From Lysobacteraceae bacterium (GTDB taxonomy: Bacteria > Pseudomonadota > Gammaproteobacteria > Xanthomonadales > Xanthomonadaceae): a DNA stretch of 64,000 bases. The notes beneath the pieces are model-generated. The model was given only the letters and a program-made list of their open reading frames with translations. It ran no database searches and was not told the DNA's origin. The number at the start of each line of letters is the position of its first letter. Positions within the stretch are counted from its first letter, which is position 1. The position numbers were made by a program, and so were the translations under genes. Shown in pieces: positions 29,292-39,400 of this stretch. The stretch covers positions 1-64,000 of the forward strand of contig JAEUPQ010000015.1 of the NCBI GenBank assembly GCA_016789405.1, written 5' to 3'.

Positions 29292-29702
29292 TCAGAGCAG
29301 GTCGCCGCCAGCCGACAGCGCGCGTTCGAGTTCGTCGCCCATGCCGCCGATCTCGAGGATCAGCCGGTCCACTTCGGCGCCGTTGAGGCAGTCGTAGGGG
29401 CGGTTTTCGCACAGTTGCAGGTAGGGCACGCGGTCCAGTTCGCCGATGGCGAGGTAGCCGACGCGGCTTTCCCAGTTGAAGGCGAGGGCACGGCGGCAGT
29501 CGATGCCGGTGGTCGGTGCGATGACGGTGCTGACGCGGAGGTAGTGGCGGCCATCGTCGTCCACGAGTTCGGACAGGAAGATGGCCTGGTGGCGACGTCC
29601 CTGGTCGAGGGACAGTTCGACGCAGAGCACGTAGGGCTCCTGCATCGTGATCCGGAAGTCGCCGGAGGTGAGGTGGCTGCGGATCTGTTCGAAATTCTGC
29701 AT
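29292..29702 (-). CDS. Conserved hypothetical protein, possibly YbjN-like
   Basis: I start it at ATG 29702 (MQNFEQIRSHLTSGDF), giving 136 residues; the frame stays open upstream into an arginine-rich, non-protein-like stretch. The pattern of alternating strands (YVLCVELSLDQGRRHQAIFLSEL, YLRVSTVIAP) and a C-terminal helix (AEVDRLILEIGGMGDELERAL) resembles the YbjN/secretion-chaperone-like fold; this is a fold guess only. Divergent from the ATL gene, 71 bp apart. Confidence 0.6.
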   Translation of the reverse strand: MQNFEQIRSHLTSGDFRITMQEPYVLCVELSLDQGRRHQAIFLSELVDDDGRHYLRVSTVIAPTTGIDCRRALAFNWESRVGYLAIGELDRVPYLQLCENRPYDCLNGAEVDRLILEIGGMGDELERALSAGGDLL

Positions 29703-29773
29703 GGCGCGGTGACTCGAAGGTTGACTCGTTGTTTCAGGGGCTCGGGGAGCGCGTTGCACTATGCTACCGGGCC

Positions 29774-30109
29774 ATGGACCCCCTGTCTGCCGCCGAACGC
29801 ATCCTGGCCGCGATCCGCGCGATCCCCCGCGGCGAAACCGCAGCGTATGGCGTGATCGCGCAGCGCGCCGGGCTGCCGGGGCGCGCAAGACTGGTGGCGC
29901 GCCTGCTGTCGCAGAACGACGATCCGAAGCTGCCGTGGCATCGCGTGCTGCGTTCGGATGGCCGCAGCGCCTTCCCGCCGGGCACGCCGCACCATGAAGA
30001 GCAAATCAAGCGGCTGCGTCGCGAAGGCGTGAAGCTCGACGATCGCGGGCGCGTGCTTGCCGCGAAGCGCACGAAATCCATCGACGAGGAAGTCTGGGGC
30101 GGTCCCTGA
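29774..30109 (+). CDS. Alkyltransferase-like (ATL) DNA-binding protein
   Basis: A 111-residue MGMT-family protein starting at ATG 29774 (MDPLSAAERILAAIRAIPRGETAAYG). The MGMT active-site motif PCHRV is PWHRV here (LPWHRVLRSDG near residue 55), so the methyl-accepting cysteine is replaced by tryptophan. That is the hallmark of ATL proteins, which bind O6-alkylguanine without repairing it and hand the lesion to nucleotide excision repair. It is the short ATL form with no N-terminal extension. Confidence 0.88.
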   Translation: MDPLSAAERILAAIRAIPRGETAAYGVIAQRAGLPGRARLVARLLSQNDDPKLPWHRVLRSDGRSAFPPGTPHHEEQIKRLRREGVKLDDRGRVLAAKRTKSIDEEVWGGP

Positions 30110-30218
30110 CCGGACCGGATCGCGTCCTGGACCCTGCGGAGCGGCGCAAGCTGCACTCATGCGCTTCTGGAAGAGCGAGCGGAGCAGACATCCGCTCTAC
30201 GGATGCGCGTATCGCTCT

Positions 30219-31586
30219 TCAGGGCGATGCGATCGGATCAAGGCCGTCTTCGACGCGGACCCGCAGCACGCCATCCGCGACACGCGCATCGAGTCCTTCC
30301 CCCGGCTGCACGTCGCGCACGCTGCGCACGATCCGGCCGTCATCACGCTGCATGATCGCGTAGCCGCGCGCCACCGTGGCCAGCGGACTGACGGCTTCCA
30401 ATGATCGTGCGAGTCCGTGCAGTTGCATCGTCTTCGATTGCAGCAGGCGCACTACCGCGGCACGCGGTCGGCCGGACAACGACGCCAGTCGTTCGTGCAA
30501 CTGCAGCAGGCGACGCTGCGGACGCGCGGCGCGCAGCACCGCGGCGTGGTGACTCAATTGCGCGCTGCGCGCGGCATGCTGGCGCTGCCATGCCGCGTTG
30601 AGCCGCCGCAGCGACGCCTCCTGGCGCTGGCGCAGGGCGTCGAGACGGGCCAGCGGGCGCTGCGCCTGCAGCCGCAGCGCGGCGCGATCGGCACGCTGTG
30701 CGGCATGGCGCTGCTGGCGCTCCCAGTTGGCCTGCAATCGCCGCGCCTGAGCTCGCAGGCGCGAGGCGAGATCCGCGCGGTCGGGCACCAGCAGCTCCGC
30801 CGCGACCGACGGCGTGGGCGCGCGCAGGTCGGCGGCGAAGTCGGCCAGGGTGACGTCGACCTCGTGACCGACCGCCGACACCACCGGCACCGGCGACGCG
30901 GCGATCGCGCGCGCCAGGGCTTCATCGTTGAAGGCCCACAGGTCTTCCAGCGAGCCGCCGCCGCGGGTGACCAACAGGGCGTCGTAGCGTCCGCTGCGGC
31001 CGGCGGCCTGCAGCATGCGCACGATCTGCGCCGCGGCGGTGTCGCCCTGCACCGGGACCGGCAGGATGTCGACTTCCAGCAGCGGGAAGCGTCGGCGCAG
31101 CACGCTCAGCACGTCGCGGACGGCCGCGCCGGAGGGCGAGGTCAGGACGCCGAGGCGGCGGATATGCGCGGGGAGGGGGCGCTTGCGGGCCTGGTCGAAC
31201 AATCCTTCCGCCTGCAGCTTCGCCTTGAGCTGTTCGAACGCCCGGCGCAGCGCGCCTTCGCCGGCTTCCTCCATTGTGTCGAGGATGAGCTGGTAGTCGC
31301 CGCGGGCTTCGTAGAGGGTCAGCCGGCCGCGCGCGAGCACGCGCAGGCCCTCGCGCGGGGTGAATTTCAGCCACTGGCTCTTGGGTTTGAACAGCGCGCA
31401 GCGGACCTGGGCGCGGTCGTCCTTGAGGGTGAAGTACAGGTGCCCTGACGAGGGACGCGAGAGATTGCCCAGTTCGCCTTCCACCCAGACCAGCGGGAAG
31501 GCGTCTTCGAGCAGGTTGCGCGCCAGCGCGTTCAGCTGGCTGGGCGTGAACGCCTTGCGGTCGTCGTCGGCGGGGGGATCGAACAT
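30219..31586 (-). CDS. xseA: Exodeoxyribonuclease VII large subunit
   Basis: A 455-residue XseA. Start at ATG 31586 ([19 protein letters not shown]); the frame is open far upstream through ispG in antisense and that part is not coding. Residues ~15-110 are the OB fold ([22 protein letters not shown]), then the catalytic region ([63 protein letters not shown]). A long coiled coil rich in R, Q and L (~285-390) follows, ending with [16 protein letters not shown]. It degrades single-stranded DNA together with XseB, which is not in the window. Divergent from ispG, 48 bp apart. Confidence 0.96.
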   Translation of the reverse strand: MFDPPADDDRKAFTPSQLNALARNLLEDAFPLVWVEGELGNLSRPSSGHLYFTLKDDRAQVRCALFKPKSQWLKFTPREGLRVLARGRLTLYEARGDYQLILDTMEEAGEGALRRAFEQLKAKLQAEGLFDQARKRPLPAHIRRLGVLTSPSGAAVRDVLSVLRRRFPLLEVDILPVPVQGDTAAAQIVRMLQAAGRSGRYDALLVTRGGGSLEDLWAFNDEALARAIAASPVPVVSAVGHEVDVTLADFAADLRAPTPSVAAELLVPDRADLASRLRAQARRLQANWERQQRHAAQRADRAALRLQAQRPLARLDALRQRQEASLRRLNAAWQRQHAARSAQLSHHAAVLRAARPQRRLLQLHERLASLSGRPRAAVVRLLQSKTMQLHGLARSLEAVSPLATVARGYAIMQRDDGRIVRSVRDVQPGEGLDARVADGVLRVRVEDGLDPIASP

Positions 31587-31634
31587 CGGCACAGGATACG
31601 GGAACGGGTGTCCCGCCGCGGTTAGAATGCCGGC

Positions 31635-32909
31635 ATGTCCGCACAGCCCTTGCCCTGCCGCGACGACGCGGCCCCCGTGTTCGGCCCTGCGCCGCGTCGT
31701 TCCACCCGTCAGGTCCTGATCGGCAAGGTCGCCGTCGGCGGACAGGCGCCGGTGGTGGTGCAGTCGATGACCAACACCGACACCGCCGACGTGGCCGGCA
31801 CTGCGAAGCAGATCGCCGAACTCTGGCGTGCGGGCTCCGAACTGGTGCGGATCACGGTGAACAATCCCGAATCCGCCGCCGCGGTGCCACGCATCGTCGA
31901 CAAGCTCGCGATGATGGGCATCACGGTGCCGATCATCGGCGACTTCCACTACAACGGGCACCAGTTGCTCGCGGCCGAGCCGGCCTGTGCCGAGGCGCTG
32001 GCGAAATACCGGATCAATCCCGGCAACGTCGGCTTCGGCAAGAAGAGGGACACGCAGTTCGCGCAGTTGATCGAATTCGCCTGCCGCTACGGCAAGCCGG
32101 TGCGCATCGGCGCCAACTGGGGCTCGCTGGACCAGTCGCTGGCCGCGCGGCTGATGGACGAGAACGCGCAGCGCGCCGATCCTTGGGATGCCGGTCGCGT
32201 GCTGCGCGAGGCACTGATCCTGTCCGCGATCGATTCCGCGGAGCGTGCGGTCGAACTGGGCCTGGCGCGCGAGCGCATCGTGCTCAGCGCCAAGGTCAGC
32301 GGCGTGCAGGAACTGGTCGCGGTGTATCGCGATCTGGCGCGACGCTCCGATTTCGCGCTGCATCTGGGCCTCACCGAGGCCGGCATCGGCAGCAAGGGCA
32401 TCGTCGCGTCGAGCGCGGCCCTCGGCGTGCTGCTGCAGGAAGGCATCGGCGACACGATCCGCATTTCGCTCACGCCCGAACCGGGCGCATCGCGTACGCA
32501 GGAAGTGATCGTCGCGCAGGAATTGCTGCAGACCATGGGGCTGCGCGCATTCACGCCGATGGTCACCGCATGTCCCGGCTGCGGGCGCACCACCAGCACC
32601 TTCTTCCAGGAACTCGCGCAGAGCGTGCAGGAGCACGTGCGCGCGAAGATGCCGGAATGGAAGATCACCCATCCGGGCGCTGAAAACCTCACGCTTGCGG
32701 TGATGGGATGCGTGGTCAACGGACCGGGCGAATCCCGACACGCGAACATCGGGATCTCGCTTCCGGGCACCGGCGAAGCACCTGCGGCACCGGTGTTCGT
32801 CGATGGCGAGAAGAGCGTGACCCTGCGTGGCGAGCACATCTCCCGCGAGTTCCTGGGCATCATCGACGACTACGTCGCGCGGAAGTACGGTCGCAGCGCG
32901 GTCGTGTGA
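31635..32909 (+). CDS. ispG: 4-hydroxy-3-methylbut-2-en-1-yl diphosphate synthase (flavodoxin)
   Basis: A 424-residue IspG (GcpE), the 4Fe-4S enzyme turning methylerythritol cyclodiphosphate into HMBPP in the MEP isoprenoid pathway. The cluster cysteines are C313 and C316 (CPGCGRTT) and C359 ([10 protein letters not shown]). The N-terminal barrel has [15 protein letters not shown], and LGLTEAG and [12 protein letters not shown] are also present. Length is normal for the bacterial two-domain type. Confidence 0.97.
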   Translation: MSAQPLPCRDDAAPVFGPAPRRSTRQVLIGKVAVGGQAPVVVQSMTNTDTADVAGTAKQIAELWRAGSELVRITVNNPESAAAVPRIVDKLAMMGITVPIIGDFHYNGHQLLAAEPACAEALAKYRINPGNVGFGKKRDTQFAQLIEFACRYGKPVRIGANWGSLDQSLAARLMDENAQRADPWDAGRVLREALILSAIDSAERAVELGLARERIVLSAKVSGVQELVAVYRDLARRSDFALHLGLTEAGIGSKGIVASSAALGVLLQEGIGDTIRISLTPEPGASRTQEVIVAQELLQTMGLRAFTPMVTACPGCGRTTSTFFQELAQSVQEHVRAKMPEWKITHPGAENLTLAVMGCVVNGPGESRHANIGISLPGTGEAPAAPVFVDGEKSVTLRGEHISREFLGIIDDYVARKYGRSAVV

Positions 32910-33266
32910 TCCCGACGTCGGGTTTTCCGGATCCTTCCGACACATCGATCAAGGCATCGATGGAAGCATCGACTGGCAGATTCGCGATGCCGCAATCGGC
33001 ATTGCGAAAATTCAGCGGATTGATAACGACCGGTTATTTGTGCGCCGCAGCATCGGCTCGCGGCCAAGAAAATTCCTCCCCGTGCCCCCGGGCAATGCAC
33101 AAATCCGTCGTCGGTCGCGTATAGAATCGGACGAGCGTCCGCTTTGCGGGCGTCACAGGGGGCGCCGTTGCATCCGCGACGGCTCCGGCTTCATGCATGG
33201 ATCTCGTCCGGTGAGTTGCCTGCCCGGGCGTTCCACATACGCCATTTCATTCCGGGGAATTCGAAC
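32910..33266. other. Intergenic stretch upstream of the secreted protease
   Basis: About 360 bp between ispG and the protease gene. No convincing gene. A TATAGAAT-like -10 sequence at about 33119-33126 lies ~140 bp before the protease start and may belong to its promoter; no good -35 partner is seen. A hairpin-like run CGATGCCGCAATCGGCATTGCG lies near 32984-33006. Confidence 0.4.
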
Positions 33267-36200
33267 ATGTCACGTATCAAGAAGTGGGGCGCGGCAACAG
33301 GCGCACTCTCACTCATCGCGGTCGCGACCGCAGCGTATCTGTATCCGAACGGCGCCGAACGCCTGGTCACCGATGACGCGGGTGGCAACATCACCGCGAT
33401 CAAGGGGCAAGGCGACACCGTCGGCAGCATCAACCAGGGCAGCGGCGGCACGGCCGCGGCCTCTGCCGGCAACGTCATGGAGGAACAGCGCGGTACCTAC
33501 GTCGTGGTGTTCCGCGAGCCCGCTCTGGCCAGCTACAAGGGCACGCTGCCCGGGCTGCCGCAGCCGGAACGCGTGCGTGACGAGCAGGGCGCGCTGCGCC
33601 TCGACGTCGAAGGCACGAACTCCGAGCGCTACGTCGATTACCTCGAGACTCGCCAGGCCCAGATGGAAACGCGCATGTCGATGATGGTCGGGCGCGACGT
33701 CACGCCCCGACTGACCATGCAGCATGCGCTGAACGGCATGGTGGTCGAACTGAGCGAAGCCGAAGCGCGCTCCATGCGCCTGATGTCGGACGTGCGCCTG
33801 GTCGAACCCTACCGCGAATACGAACTCGACACCGACACCGGTCCGGCACTGATCGGTGCACCTGCCGTGTGGAACGGCACCAATCCCGGTGCCCCTGGTC
33901 CGTACAGGGGCGAGAGCGTGGTGGTCGGCATCATCGACTCCGGCATCAATTTCGGCAGCCCGTCGTTCTCGGCGGTCGGCCCGGTCGACGGTTATGCCCA
34001 CACCAATCCGCTCGGCAGCGGCAACTACCTCGGCACCTGTGCCCCCGGCGGCGCCGACGAAGGCCGCTGCAACGACAAGCTGATCGGTGGCTACGACTTC
34101 ATCTGCGGTGCGCCTGAAAACGCCTGCACGAACGCGGACAGCCGCGAGGAGCCGGGCTTCGGCGACACCAACTCGCACGGCAGCCACGTGGCTTCGACCG
34201 TCGCCGGCAATACGCGCGACGCGCTTTTCTCCGGCAATACGGTTCGCATCTCCGGTGTCGCCCCGCACGCCAACATCATCGCCTACGACGTCTGCTACAC
34301 GCAGATCTCCAGCGGTCGCGGCCTCTGCGGCAATACCTCGACCACGGCAGCGGTCAACCAGGCCGTCGCGGACGGCATCGTCGACGTCCTGAACTATTCG
34401 ATCAGCGGCGGCTCCTCGCCGTGGACCGAAGCTACTTCGCTGGCCTTCCTCGGCGCCGTGGACGCGGGCATCTTCGTCGCTGCCTCCGCCGGCAACAGCG
34501 GCCCGGGCCCGAACACCATGGGCCACCACGAGCCGTGGGTCAGCTCGACCGCAGCCGCCCAGCACGGCCGCGCCGGCTTCGGCATCGCGATGTCGGTGAC
34601 CGGTCCTGCACCGGTGCCTGCCAACCTGGCGCCGATCATCGTCAACCAGGGCTCGGGCGGCGTCGCCTTCGGCGCGACCATTCCGGGCACCACGCCGCTG
34701 TTCATCAGCGCCGGCATCGACACCGCCAGCGACGGTTGCGCGGCCTATCCGGCCAACACCTTCGCCGGCGGCATCGCGATGATCCGCCGAGGCACCTGCT
34801 CGTTCGCCATCAAGGTGAACAATGCTTCGGCTGCAGGCGCCGTTGCCGTGGTCATCGCGAACAACGCCGCCGGCGTGATCCTGCCGTCGGTGCCGGGCAC
34901 CACGGTCCCGGTATTCAGCGTGACCCAGGCCGAGGGCGATGCCCTGCGCAACTTCGGTCAGGCCAATCCGACCACGGCGACCGCACAGATCTCGTTCCCG
35001 GCAATCCCGCTGCCGAACACGCCGGATGCCCTGGCTGCCTTCAGCTCGCGCGGTCCGGCCGGCACCTTCAACATCCTCAAGCCGGATATCACGGCGCCGG
35101 GTGTCGATGTGCTGGCGGTGACCGCGGGAACGGCCCTCACGGGTTCCGAGAACCTCGTCGGCCTGTTGAGCGGCACCTCCATGGCTTCGCCGCACCAGGC
35201 CGGCGCCGCTGCTCTGGTCCGCCAGGCGCGTCCGACCTGGACCCCGCCGGAGATCAAGTCGGCGCTGGCGATGACCGCGAACCAGACGGTCTACCTCGAA
35301 GACCAGGTGACCCTCGCCAATCCGTTCGCGCGCGGCAGCGGTCGCGTGCAGGTGGATCGCGCGATCAACGCCGGCCTCGTGCTGGATGAGACCCTGGCCA
35401 ACTACCAGGCCGCCAACCCGGCCACCGGTGGCGACCCGACCGCGCTCAACCAGCCGAACCTGTACAACCGCAGCTGCTTCCCGACCTGCGTGTTCTATCG
35501 CACCTTCCGCAACACCACGGCCGCCTCGACCAGCTGGCGCGTGCAGTTGCAGGGCGTCAGCGGCGCGGTCTCGCCGATCATCACCGTGCCCGCCAACGGC
35601 ACGCTGCGCGTGAAGTTCACGATCTACGGGGCCACGCTGCCGGCCAATGGTTCGACGGCCTTCGGCAACGTGGTGCTGACCCCGGCCATCGGTACCGCGC
35701 CGGTGCTGCGCCTGCCGATCGGCGTGGCCGTGCAGCCGCCGGTCGCGAACCTGCCGGCCAGCCTCTCGCTCTCGCTGGCGACCAACGCTGTCGGTTCGGT
35801 GTACTTCCCGGTCAGCAACACGGGCGGTTCCACCCTGACCTACAACTTCGTCAACAGCGGCACCGGTGCCCAGCGTCTGATCGATGCGACCAGCCAGGGC
35901 GTGGCCAGCGGCTTCCGCAGCACCACCTACACGGATCCGGCCACGGCCGGCAGCCAGGCCCAGTATGCGGCGGATGACTTCGTGATCACGCAGAACACGC
36001 AGATCACGACGCTGTCCTCGCAGGGCTTCGTCGTCAGCGGCACGGTGCTCACCTCGGCGGCGACCAACCTCACCTTCAGCATCTATCCGGATGCAGGTGG
36101 GCTCCCGGCCGGCAACCCGCAGACCAACCCGGCCGCAGCCGTGTGGACCTACACCACCACGCCGATCGGTGCCGGCGTCAGCACTGTAGGCAGCAGCGAC

Positions 36201-36629
36201 ATCCAGCTGAACCTCGTCGCCGCTGGTCAGAACGTGAACCTGCCGCCAGGCCGCTACTGGCTGGTGATCAACACCCGCGGTACTTTCGCCAACCGTTTCG
36301 CCTGGTACGGCTCCAACACCGCTTCGGGCAACAACGGTTTCGCTTCGCTCACCGTCGCCACCAACGGCACCGGCAACTGGGTGGCCAACCCGAGCTTCGC
36401 GGGCCTGACCATGCGCATCGTGGGCAACGTGCCCTGCGGCGCGCCGTGGATCAGCGGCACCTACGCTGCTTCGGGCTCGCTGGCGCGCGGCACGAGCGTG
36501 CAGGCGATGACCGTGGTCTACGGCACGGGCCTGGCCCCGGGCAGCTACGCAGGCAACGTTTGCATCACGACCAACGACCCGGTCGTGCCGAGTCTGGCGA
36601 TGCCCTTGAACCTCACCGTCACGCCGTAA
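33267..36629 (+). CDS. Secreted S8 (subtilisin-like) serine protease with PA domain
   Basis: A 1120-residue protein starting at ATG 33267 (MSRIKKWGAATGALSLIAVATAAYL), behind GGGGAA; the frame is open 41 codons further but only this start gives a proper signal peptide. An I9-type propeptide begins near residue 75 (RGTYVVVFREPAL). Catalytic residues: D224 (VVGIIDSGINF), H304 (NSHGSHVAST) and S638 (LSGTSMASPHQAG). A PA domain is inserted at ~450-600 (GGIAMIRRGTCSFAIKVNNA). The C-terminal ~400 residues are beta-rich, threonine/asparagine-rich and of unknown role. It is probably exported to the medium; such proteases are typical of predatory or lytic Lysobacteraceae. Confidence 0.92.
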   Translation: MSRIKKWGAATGALSLIAVATAAYLYPNGAERLVTDDAGGNITAIKGQGDTVGSINQGSGGTAAASAGNVMEEQRGTYVVVFREPALASYKGTLPGLPQPERVRDEQGALRLDVEGTNSERYVDYLETRQAQMETRMSMMVGRDVTPRLTMQHALNGMVVELSEAEARSMRLMSDVRLVEPYREYELDTDTGPALIGAPAVWNGTNPGAPGPYRGESVVVGIIDSGINFGSPSFSAVGPVDGYAHTNPLGSGNYLGTCAPGGADEGRCNDKLIGGYDFICGAPENACTNADSREEPGFGDTNSHGSHVASTVAGNTRDALFSGNTVRISGVAPHANIIAYDVCYTQISSGRGLCGNTSTTAAVNQAVADGIVDVLNYSISGGSSPWTEATSLAFLGAVDAGIFVAASAGNSGPGPNTMGHHEPWVSSTAAAQHGRAGFGIAMSVTGPAPVPANLAPIIVNQGSGGVAFGATIPGTTPLFISAGIDTASDGCAAYPANTFAGGIAMIRRGTCSFAIKVNNASAAGAVAVVIANNAAGVILPSVPGTTVPVFSVTQAEGDALRNFGQANPTTATAQISFPAIPLPNTPDALAAFSSRGPAGTFNILKPDITAPGVDVLAVTAGTALTGSENLVGLLSGTSMASPHQAGAAALVRQARPTWTPPEIKSALAMTANQTVYLEDQVTLANPFARGSGRVQVDRAINAGLVLDETLANYQAANPATGGDPTALNQPNLYNRSCFPTCVFYRTFRNTTAASTSWRVQLQGVSGAVSPIITVPANGTLRVKFTIYGATLPANGSTAFGNVVLTPAIGTAPVLRLPIGVAVQPPVANLPASLSLSLATNAVGSVYFPVSNTGGSTLTYNFVNSGTGAQRLIDATSQGVASGFRSTTYTDPATAGSQAQYAADDFVITQNTQITTLSSQGFVVSGTVLTSAATNLTFSIYPDAGGLPAGNPQTNPAAAVWTYTTTPIGAGVSTVGSSDIQLNLVAAGQNVNLPPGRYWLVINTRGTFANRFAWYGSNTASGNNGFASLTVATNGTGNWVANPSFAGLTMRIVGNVPCGAPWISGTYAASGSLARGTSVQAMTVVYGTGLAPGSYAGNVCITTNDPVVPSLAMPLNLTVTP

Positions 36630-36660
36630 GCGACGGAGAGGGCGCACCTGCAGCACCCAG

Positions 36661-36690
36661 AAGGGCCCGGTTCGCCGGGCCCTTCCTTTT
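36661..36690 (+). terminator. Rho-independent terminator after the S8 protease gene
   Basis: AAGGGCCCGG-TTCG-CCGGGCCCTT is a perfect 10-bp stem with a stable tetraloop, followed by CCTTTT. Confidence 0.88.
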
Positions 36691-36790
36691 GCGTCGAGGC
36701 CCCGACAACGAAACGATCAGGTACCATGTCCTGATGAAGGTCTCATTTTCGTTGTGATGGTCGTCTCGTGAATGCAGGGGGGGAAACAGG

Positions 36791-37069
36791 ATGGGGCAGC
36801 CGGAACAGAACGGCGGATGTGGCGGGTTGGATTTCCTGCGCGAACGCCTGGCCCATGGCAACGACTGCCTGATGCAGGGGAACGCGCGCGGAGCGCTCAC
36901 GTATTACGACAGTGCGCTGGCCTCGTTCGCCCAGCACCGCGACGATGGCCATTTGCGTGAAACATGGCATGCGCTGTGGAACAACAAGGCGCTGGCGCAC
37001 CAGCAATTGAACGAAACCATGAAGGCCCAGCACGCGGCGATGGTGGCCAACAGCCTCTTCCAGGGCTGA
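36791..37069 (+). CDS. Small helical (TPR-like) protein of unknown function
   Basis: A 92-residue protein. Residues ~20-75 look like one and a half to two tetratricopeptide-type helix pairs: GNDCLMQGNARGALTYYDSALASFAQ and WHALWNNKALAHQQLN, with the spacing of A, G, Y and A expected of a TPR. No signal peptide. A G-rich stretch (GGGGGGGAAACAGG-like) upstream may act as the ribosome site. It stands alone, closed by a terminator. It could be an adaptor; nothing more can be said. Confidence 0.55.
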   Translation: MGQPEQNGGCGGLDFLRERLAHGNDCLMQGNARGALTYYDSALASFAQHRDDGHLRETWHALWNNKALAHQQLNETMKAQHAAMVANSLFQG

Positions 37070-37128
37070 TCGGCTCCCGGGGCGAGCATCCACCCGACGC
37101 ATTCCGACGGGCGACCTGCCCATCGGAA

Positions 37129-37166
37129 GACGTCACTGGGCAACCAGGACGTCATTGGGCAACCAG
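37129..37166. repeat. Tandem 19-bp duplication
   Basis: GACGTCACTGGGCAACCAG (37129-37147) is followed at once by GACGTCATTGGGCAACCAG (37148-37166); the copies differ by one base. It lies between the TPR-like gene and the terminator. Confidence 0.85.
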
Positions 37167-37177
37167 CAGGACACCAA

Positions 37178-37209
37178 TGAAAACGGCCGCCCTTGGGCGG
37201 CCGTTTTCA
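37178..37209. terminator. Bidirectional terminator between convergent genes
   Basis: TGAAAACGGCCGCCC-TT-GGGCGGCCGTTTTCA is a perfect 15-bp stem with A and T tracts; it serves the TPR-like gene and the M13 peptidase gene. Confidence 0.93.
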
Positions 37210-37237
37210 TTTGCGATGGCGCGTCGAGCCGGATGGC

Positions 37238-39286
37238 TTACCAGATCCGCACGCGCTGCTCCGGTGGCAGGTAGAGCTTGTCGCCCGGCTTCACGTCGAA
37301 CGCGCGGTACCACTCCTCGAGATTTCGCAGCGTGCCGTTGATGCGGTATTGCGGCGGCGAGTGCGGATCGGTCTTCAGCTGGTTGACCAGCGCCTGTTCA
37401 CGCGACTTCGAGCGCCAGACCTGCGCCCAGGCCATGAAGAATCGCTGGTCGCCCGTCAGCCCGTCGATCACCGGTGCTTCCTTGCCGCCCAGACTCAGGC
37501 GATAGGCGGTGTAGGCCATCGACAGGCCGCCGAGGTCGCCGATGTTCTCGCCCATCGTGAGCTGTCCGTTCACGCACACGCCCTCGACCGGGCAATAGCT
37601 GTTGTACTGCTCGCCCAGGCGCTTGGTGCGGACGTCGAAACGCGCGCGGTCTTCGTCGGTCCACCAGTTGCGCTGCACGCCTGCGTAGTCCGACTTCGAG
37701 CCTTGGTCATCGAAACCGTGGCCCATTTCGTGGCCGATCACGCCGCCGATCGCGCCGTAATTCACCGCCGGGTCTGCGTTGAGGTCGAAGAAGGGCGGCT
37801 GCAGGATGCCCGCCGGGAACACGATCTCGTTGAACGAGGCGTTGTAGTAGGCATTGACCGTCTGCGGGGTCATGAACCATTCGTCGCGATCGGGTTTGGT
37901 ACCGAGCCGGCGCAGCTGGTCGTTGACCGTGTATTTTCGCATCGACAGCACGTTCGCCATCAGGTCGCCGGGGACGATGGTCACGCTCGAATAGTCGCGC
38001 CACTTCTTCGTGTAGCCGATCTTCGGGTTGAAGGTTTCCAGCTTGCGATAGGCCTCGGTCTTGGTGGTTTCGCCCATCCAGTCGAGGTTGCGGATGTTCA
38101 TGCGCAGCGCCTTGCGCAGGTTCTCCACCAGGTCGTCCATCGCCGCCTTCGCTTCAGGCTTGAAGTGACGGGCGACGTACAGCTGGCCGACGGCGTCGCC
38201 GAGGCCGTTGACCTGCGCCACACCGCGCTTCCACAGCTCGCGCTGCGCCGTCTGGCCCTGCAGTACGGTGCCGGTGAAGGCGAAGGCGGCCTGGTCGATC
38301 TCGGTGCTCAGCACCGGTGCGTGGTTGCGCACGGCGTGGAAGGTCAGGTAGTCGCGCCAGACATTCAGCGGCGTCTTGCCGATGATGCCGACGATGGGCG
38401 TCACCGCACTCGGGGTGCTCACGTTCACTTCCGCCGGCGGCGTGGCGATGCCCTGCGCGGCGAAGTGTGCCACCCAGTCGTAGCCGGGGAATTCGGTCTT
38501 CAGCTGATCGAGGGTGCGCAGGTTGTAGGTCTTGTCGCGGTCGCGCAGCTGGGCGCGATCCCACAGCTGCTTCGCCAGTTCGGTCTCGAGCGCGATGATC
38601 GCCTCGGCCCGCGGCTTCGCGTCCTCGATGCCGGCGAACCCGAGCATCTTCTGCACGTGGTCGAGGTAGGCCGCGCGGATCTGGACGAAGCGCGGCTCCT
38701 GGTTCAGGTAGAAATCCTTGTCGGGCAGGCCCAGGCCGCCGACGCTGATCGAGACGAGGTAGCGGTTCGGGTCCTTGCGGTCCAGGGTGATGCTGGCGTT
38801 GATCGGACTCGACGTTCCATCCATGCCGACGCGGCCGAAAGCGCCGACGAGTGCCGATGTCGACTTGATGTCGGAGATGCGCTTGAGCGTCGGTTGCAGC
38901 GGCTTGATCCCTGCGGCGTCGCGGGCGGCCACGTCCATGTAGCTGGCGTAGTAGTCGCGCACCTTCTGTTCGTTGCTGCCCGGGGCCAGGTCCTTGCGGG
39001 CCAGCAGTTCCTCGATGATTGCGTGGGTCTGTTCTTCGGCACGGTCGCGCAGTGCGTTGAACGAGCCGAAGCGGGTCTCGTAGTCCTTGAGCGTGTAGCT
39101 GTCGATCCACTTGCCGTTGGCGAAACGGTCGAAGTCGTCGCCCGGCTTTACCGACAGGTCGCGGTTATCCAGCTCGACGCCGAAGCTGCCGAGTTGCGGC
39201 TTGGCGTCGGCGGCGAGGATCGCCGGAGTGGAGAGGGCGAGGGCAACGCCCAGGGCAAGGCTCAGGGAGGTCGGAGTGGGTTTCAT
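37238..39286 (-). CDS. M13-family zinc metallopeptidase (PepO/neprilysin type)
   Basis: A 682-residue protein with a signal peptide (LSLALGVALALSTPAILA). The zinc site is IGHEMGHGFDD at about 519-523 with the third ligand in GENIGDLGG (E580, D584), the ExxxD pattern of M13. Other family marks are VNAYYNASFNEIVFPAGILQPPFF and INGTLRNLEEWYRAF. M13 enzymes usually end in CxxW; this one ends RVRIW without the cysteine, as bacterial members often do. Predicted periplasmic or outer-membrane-associated oligopeptidase. Confidence 0.93.
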   Translation of the reverse strand: MKPTPTSLSLALGVALALSTPAILAADAKPQLGSFGVELDNRDLSVKPGDDFDRFANGKWIDSYTLKDYETRFGSFNALRDRAEEQTHAIIEELLARKDLAPGSNEQKVRDYYASYMDVAARDAAGIKPLQPTLKRISDIKSTSALVGAFGRVGMDGTSSPINASITLDRKDPNRYLVSISVGGLGLPDKDFYLNQEPRFVQIRAAYLDHVQKMLGFAGIEDAKPRAEAIIALETELAKQLWDRAQLRDRDKTYNLRTLDQLKTEFPGYDWVAHFAAQGIATPPAEVNVSTPSAVTPIVGIIGKTPLNVWRDYLTFHAVRNHAPVLSTEIDQAAFAFTGTVLQGQTAQRELWKRGVAQVNGLGDAVGQLYVARHFKPEAKAAMDDLVENLRKALRMNIRNLDWMGETTKTEAYRKLETFNPKIGYTKKWRDYSSVTIVPGDLMANVLSMRKYTVNDQLRRLGTKPDRDEWFMTPQTVNAYYNASFNEIVFPAGILQPPFFDLNADPAVNYGAIGGVIGHEMGHGFDDQGSKSDYAGVQRNWWTDEDRARFDVRTKRLGEQYNSYCPVEGVCVNGQLTMGENIGDLGGLSMAYTAYRLSLGGKEAPVIDGLTGDQRFFMAWAQVWRSKSREQALVNQLKTDPHSPPQYRINGTLRNLEEWYRAFDVKPGDKLYLPPEQRVRIW

Positions 39287-39400
39287 CGGCGGTACCGGGA
39301 AAGGCTGGTGACCGGCGAGCCTATCCCAAACCCGGGTCCGGGCATGTGCCGAAGGTAGTGGCGACGCGTTCCCGCCAGATCAGGGCACTGCGGACTGGGA

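Noticed and set aside
30156..30200. Possible further copy of the 20101-type inverted repeat
   Set aside because: GAGCGAGCGGAGCAGACATCC ... CTCTAC resembles half of the arm but is too degenerate to call a repeat.
33309..36656. 1115-codon minus-strand open frame antisense to the S8 protease
   Set aside because: The plus strand has signal peptide, propeptide and the full D-H-S triad; the antisense product is low-complexity arginine/glycine/valine-rich.
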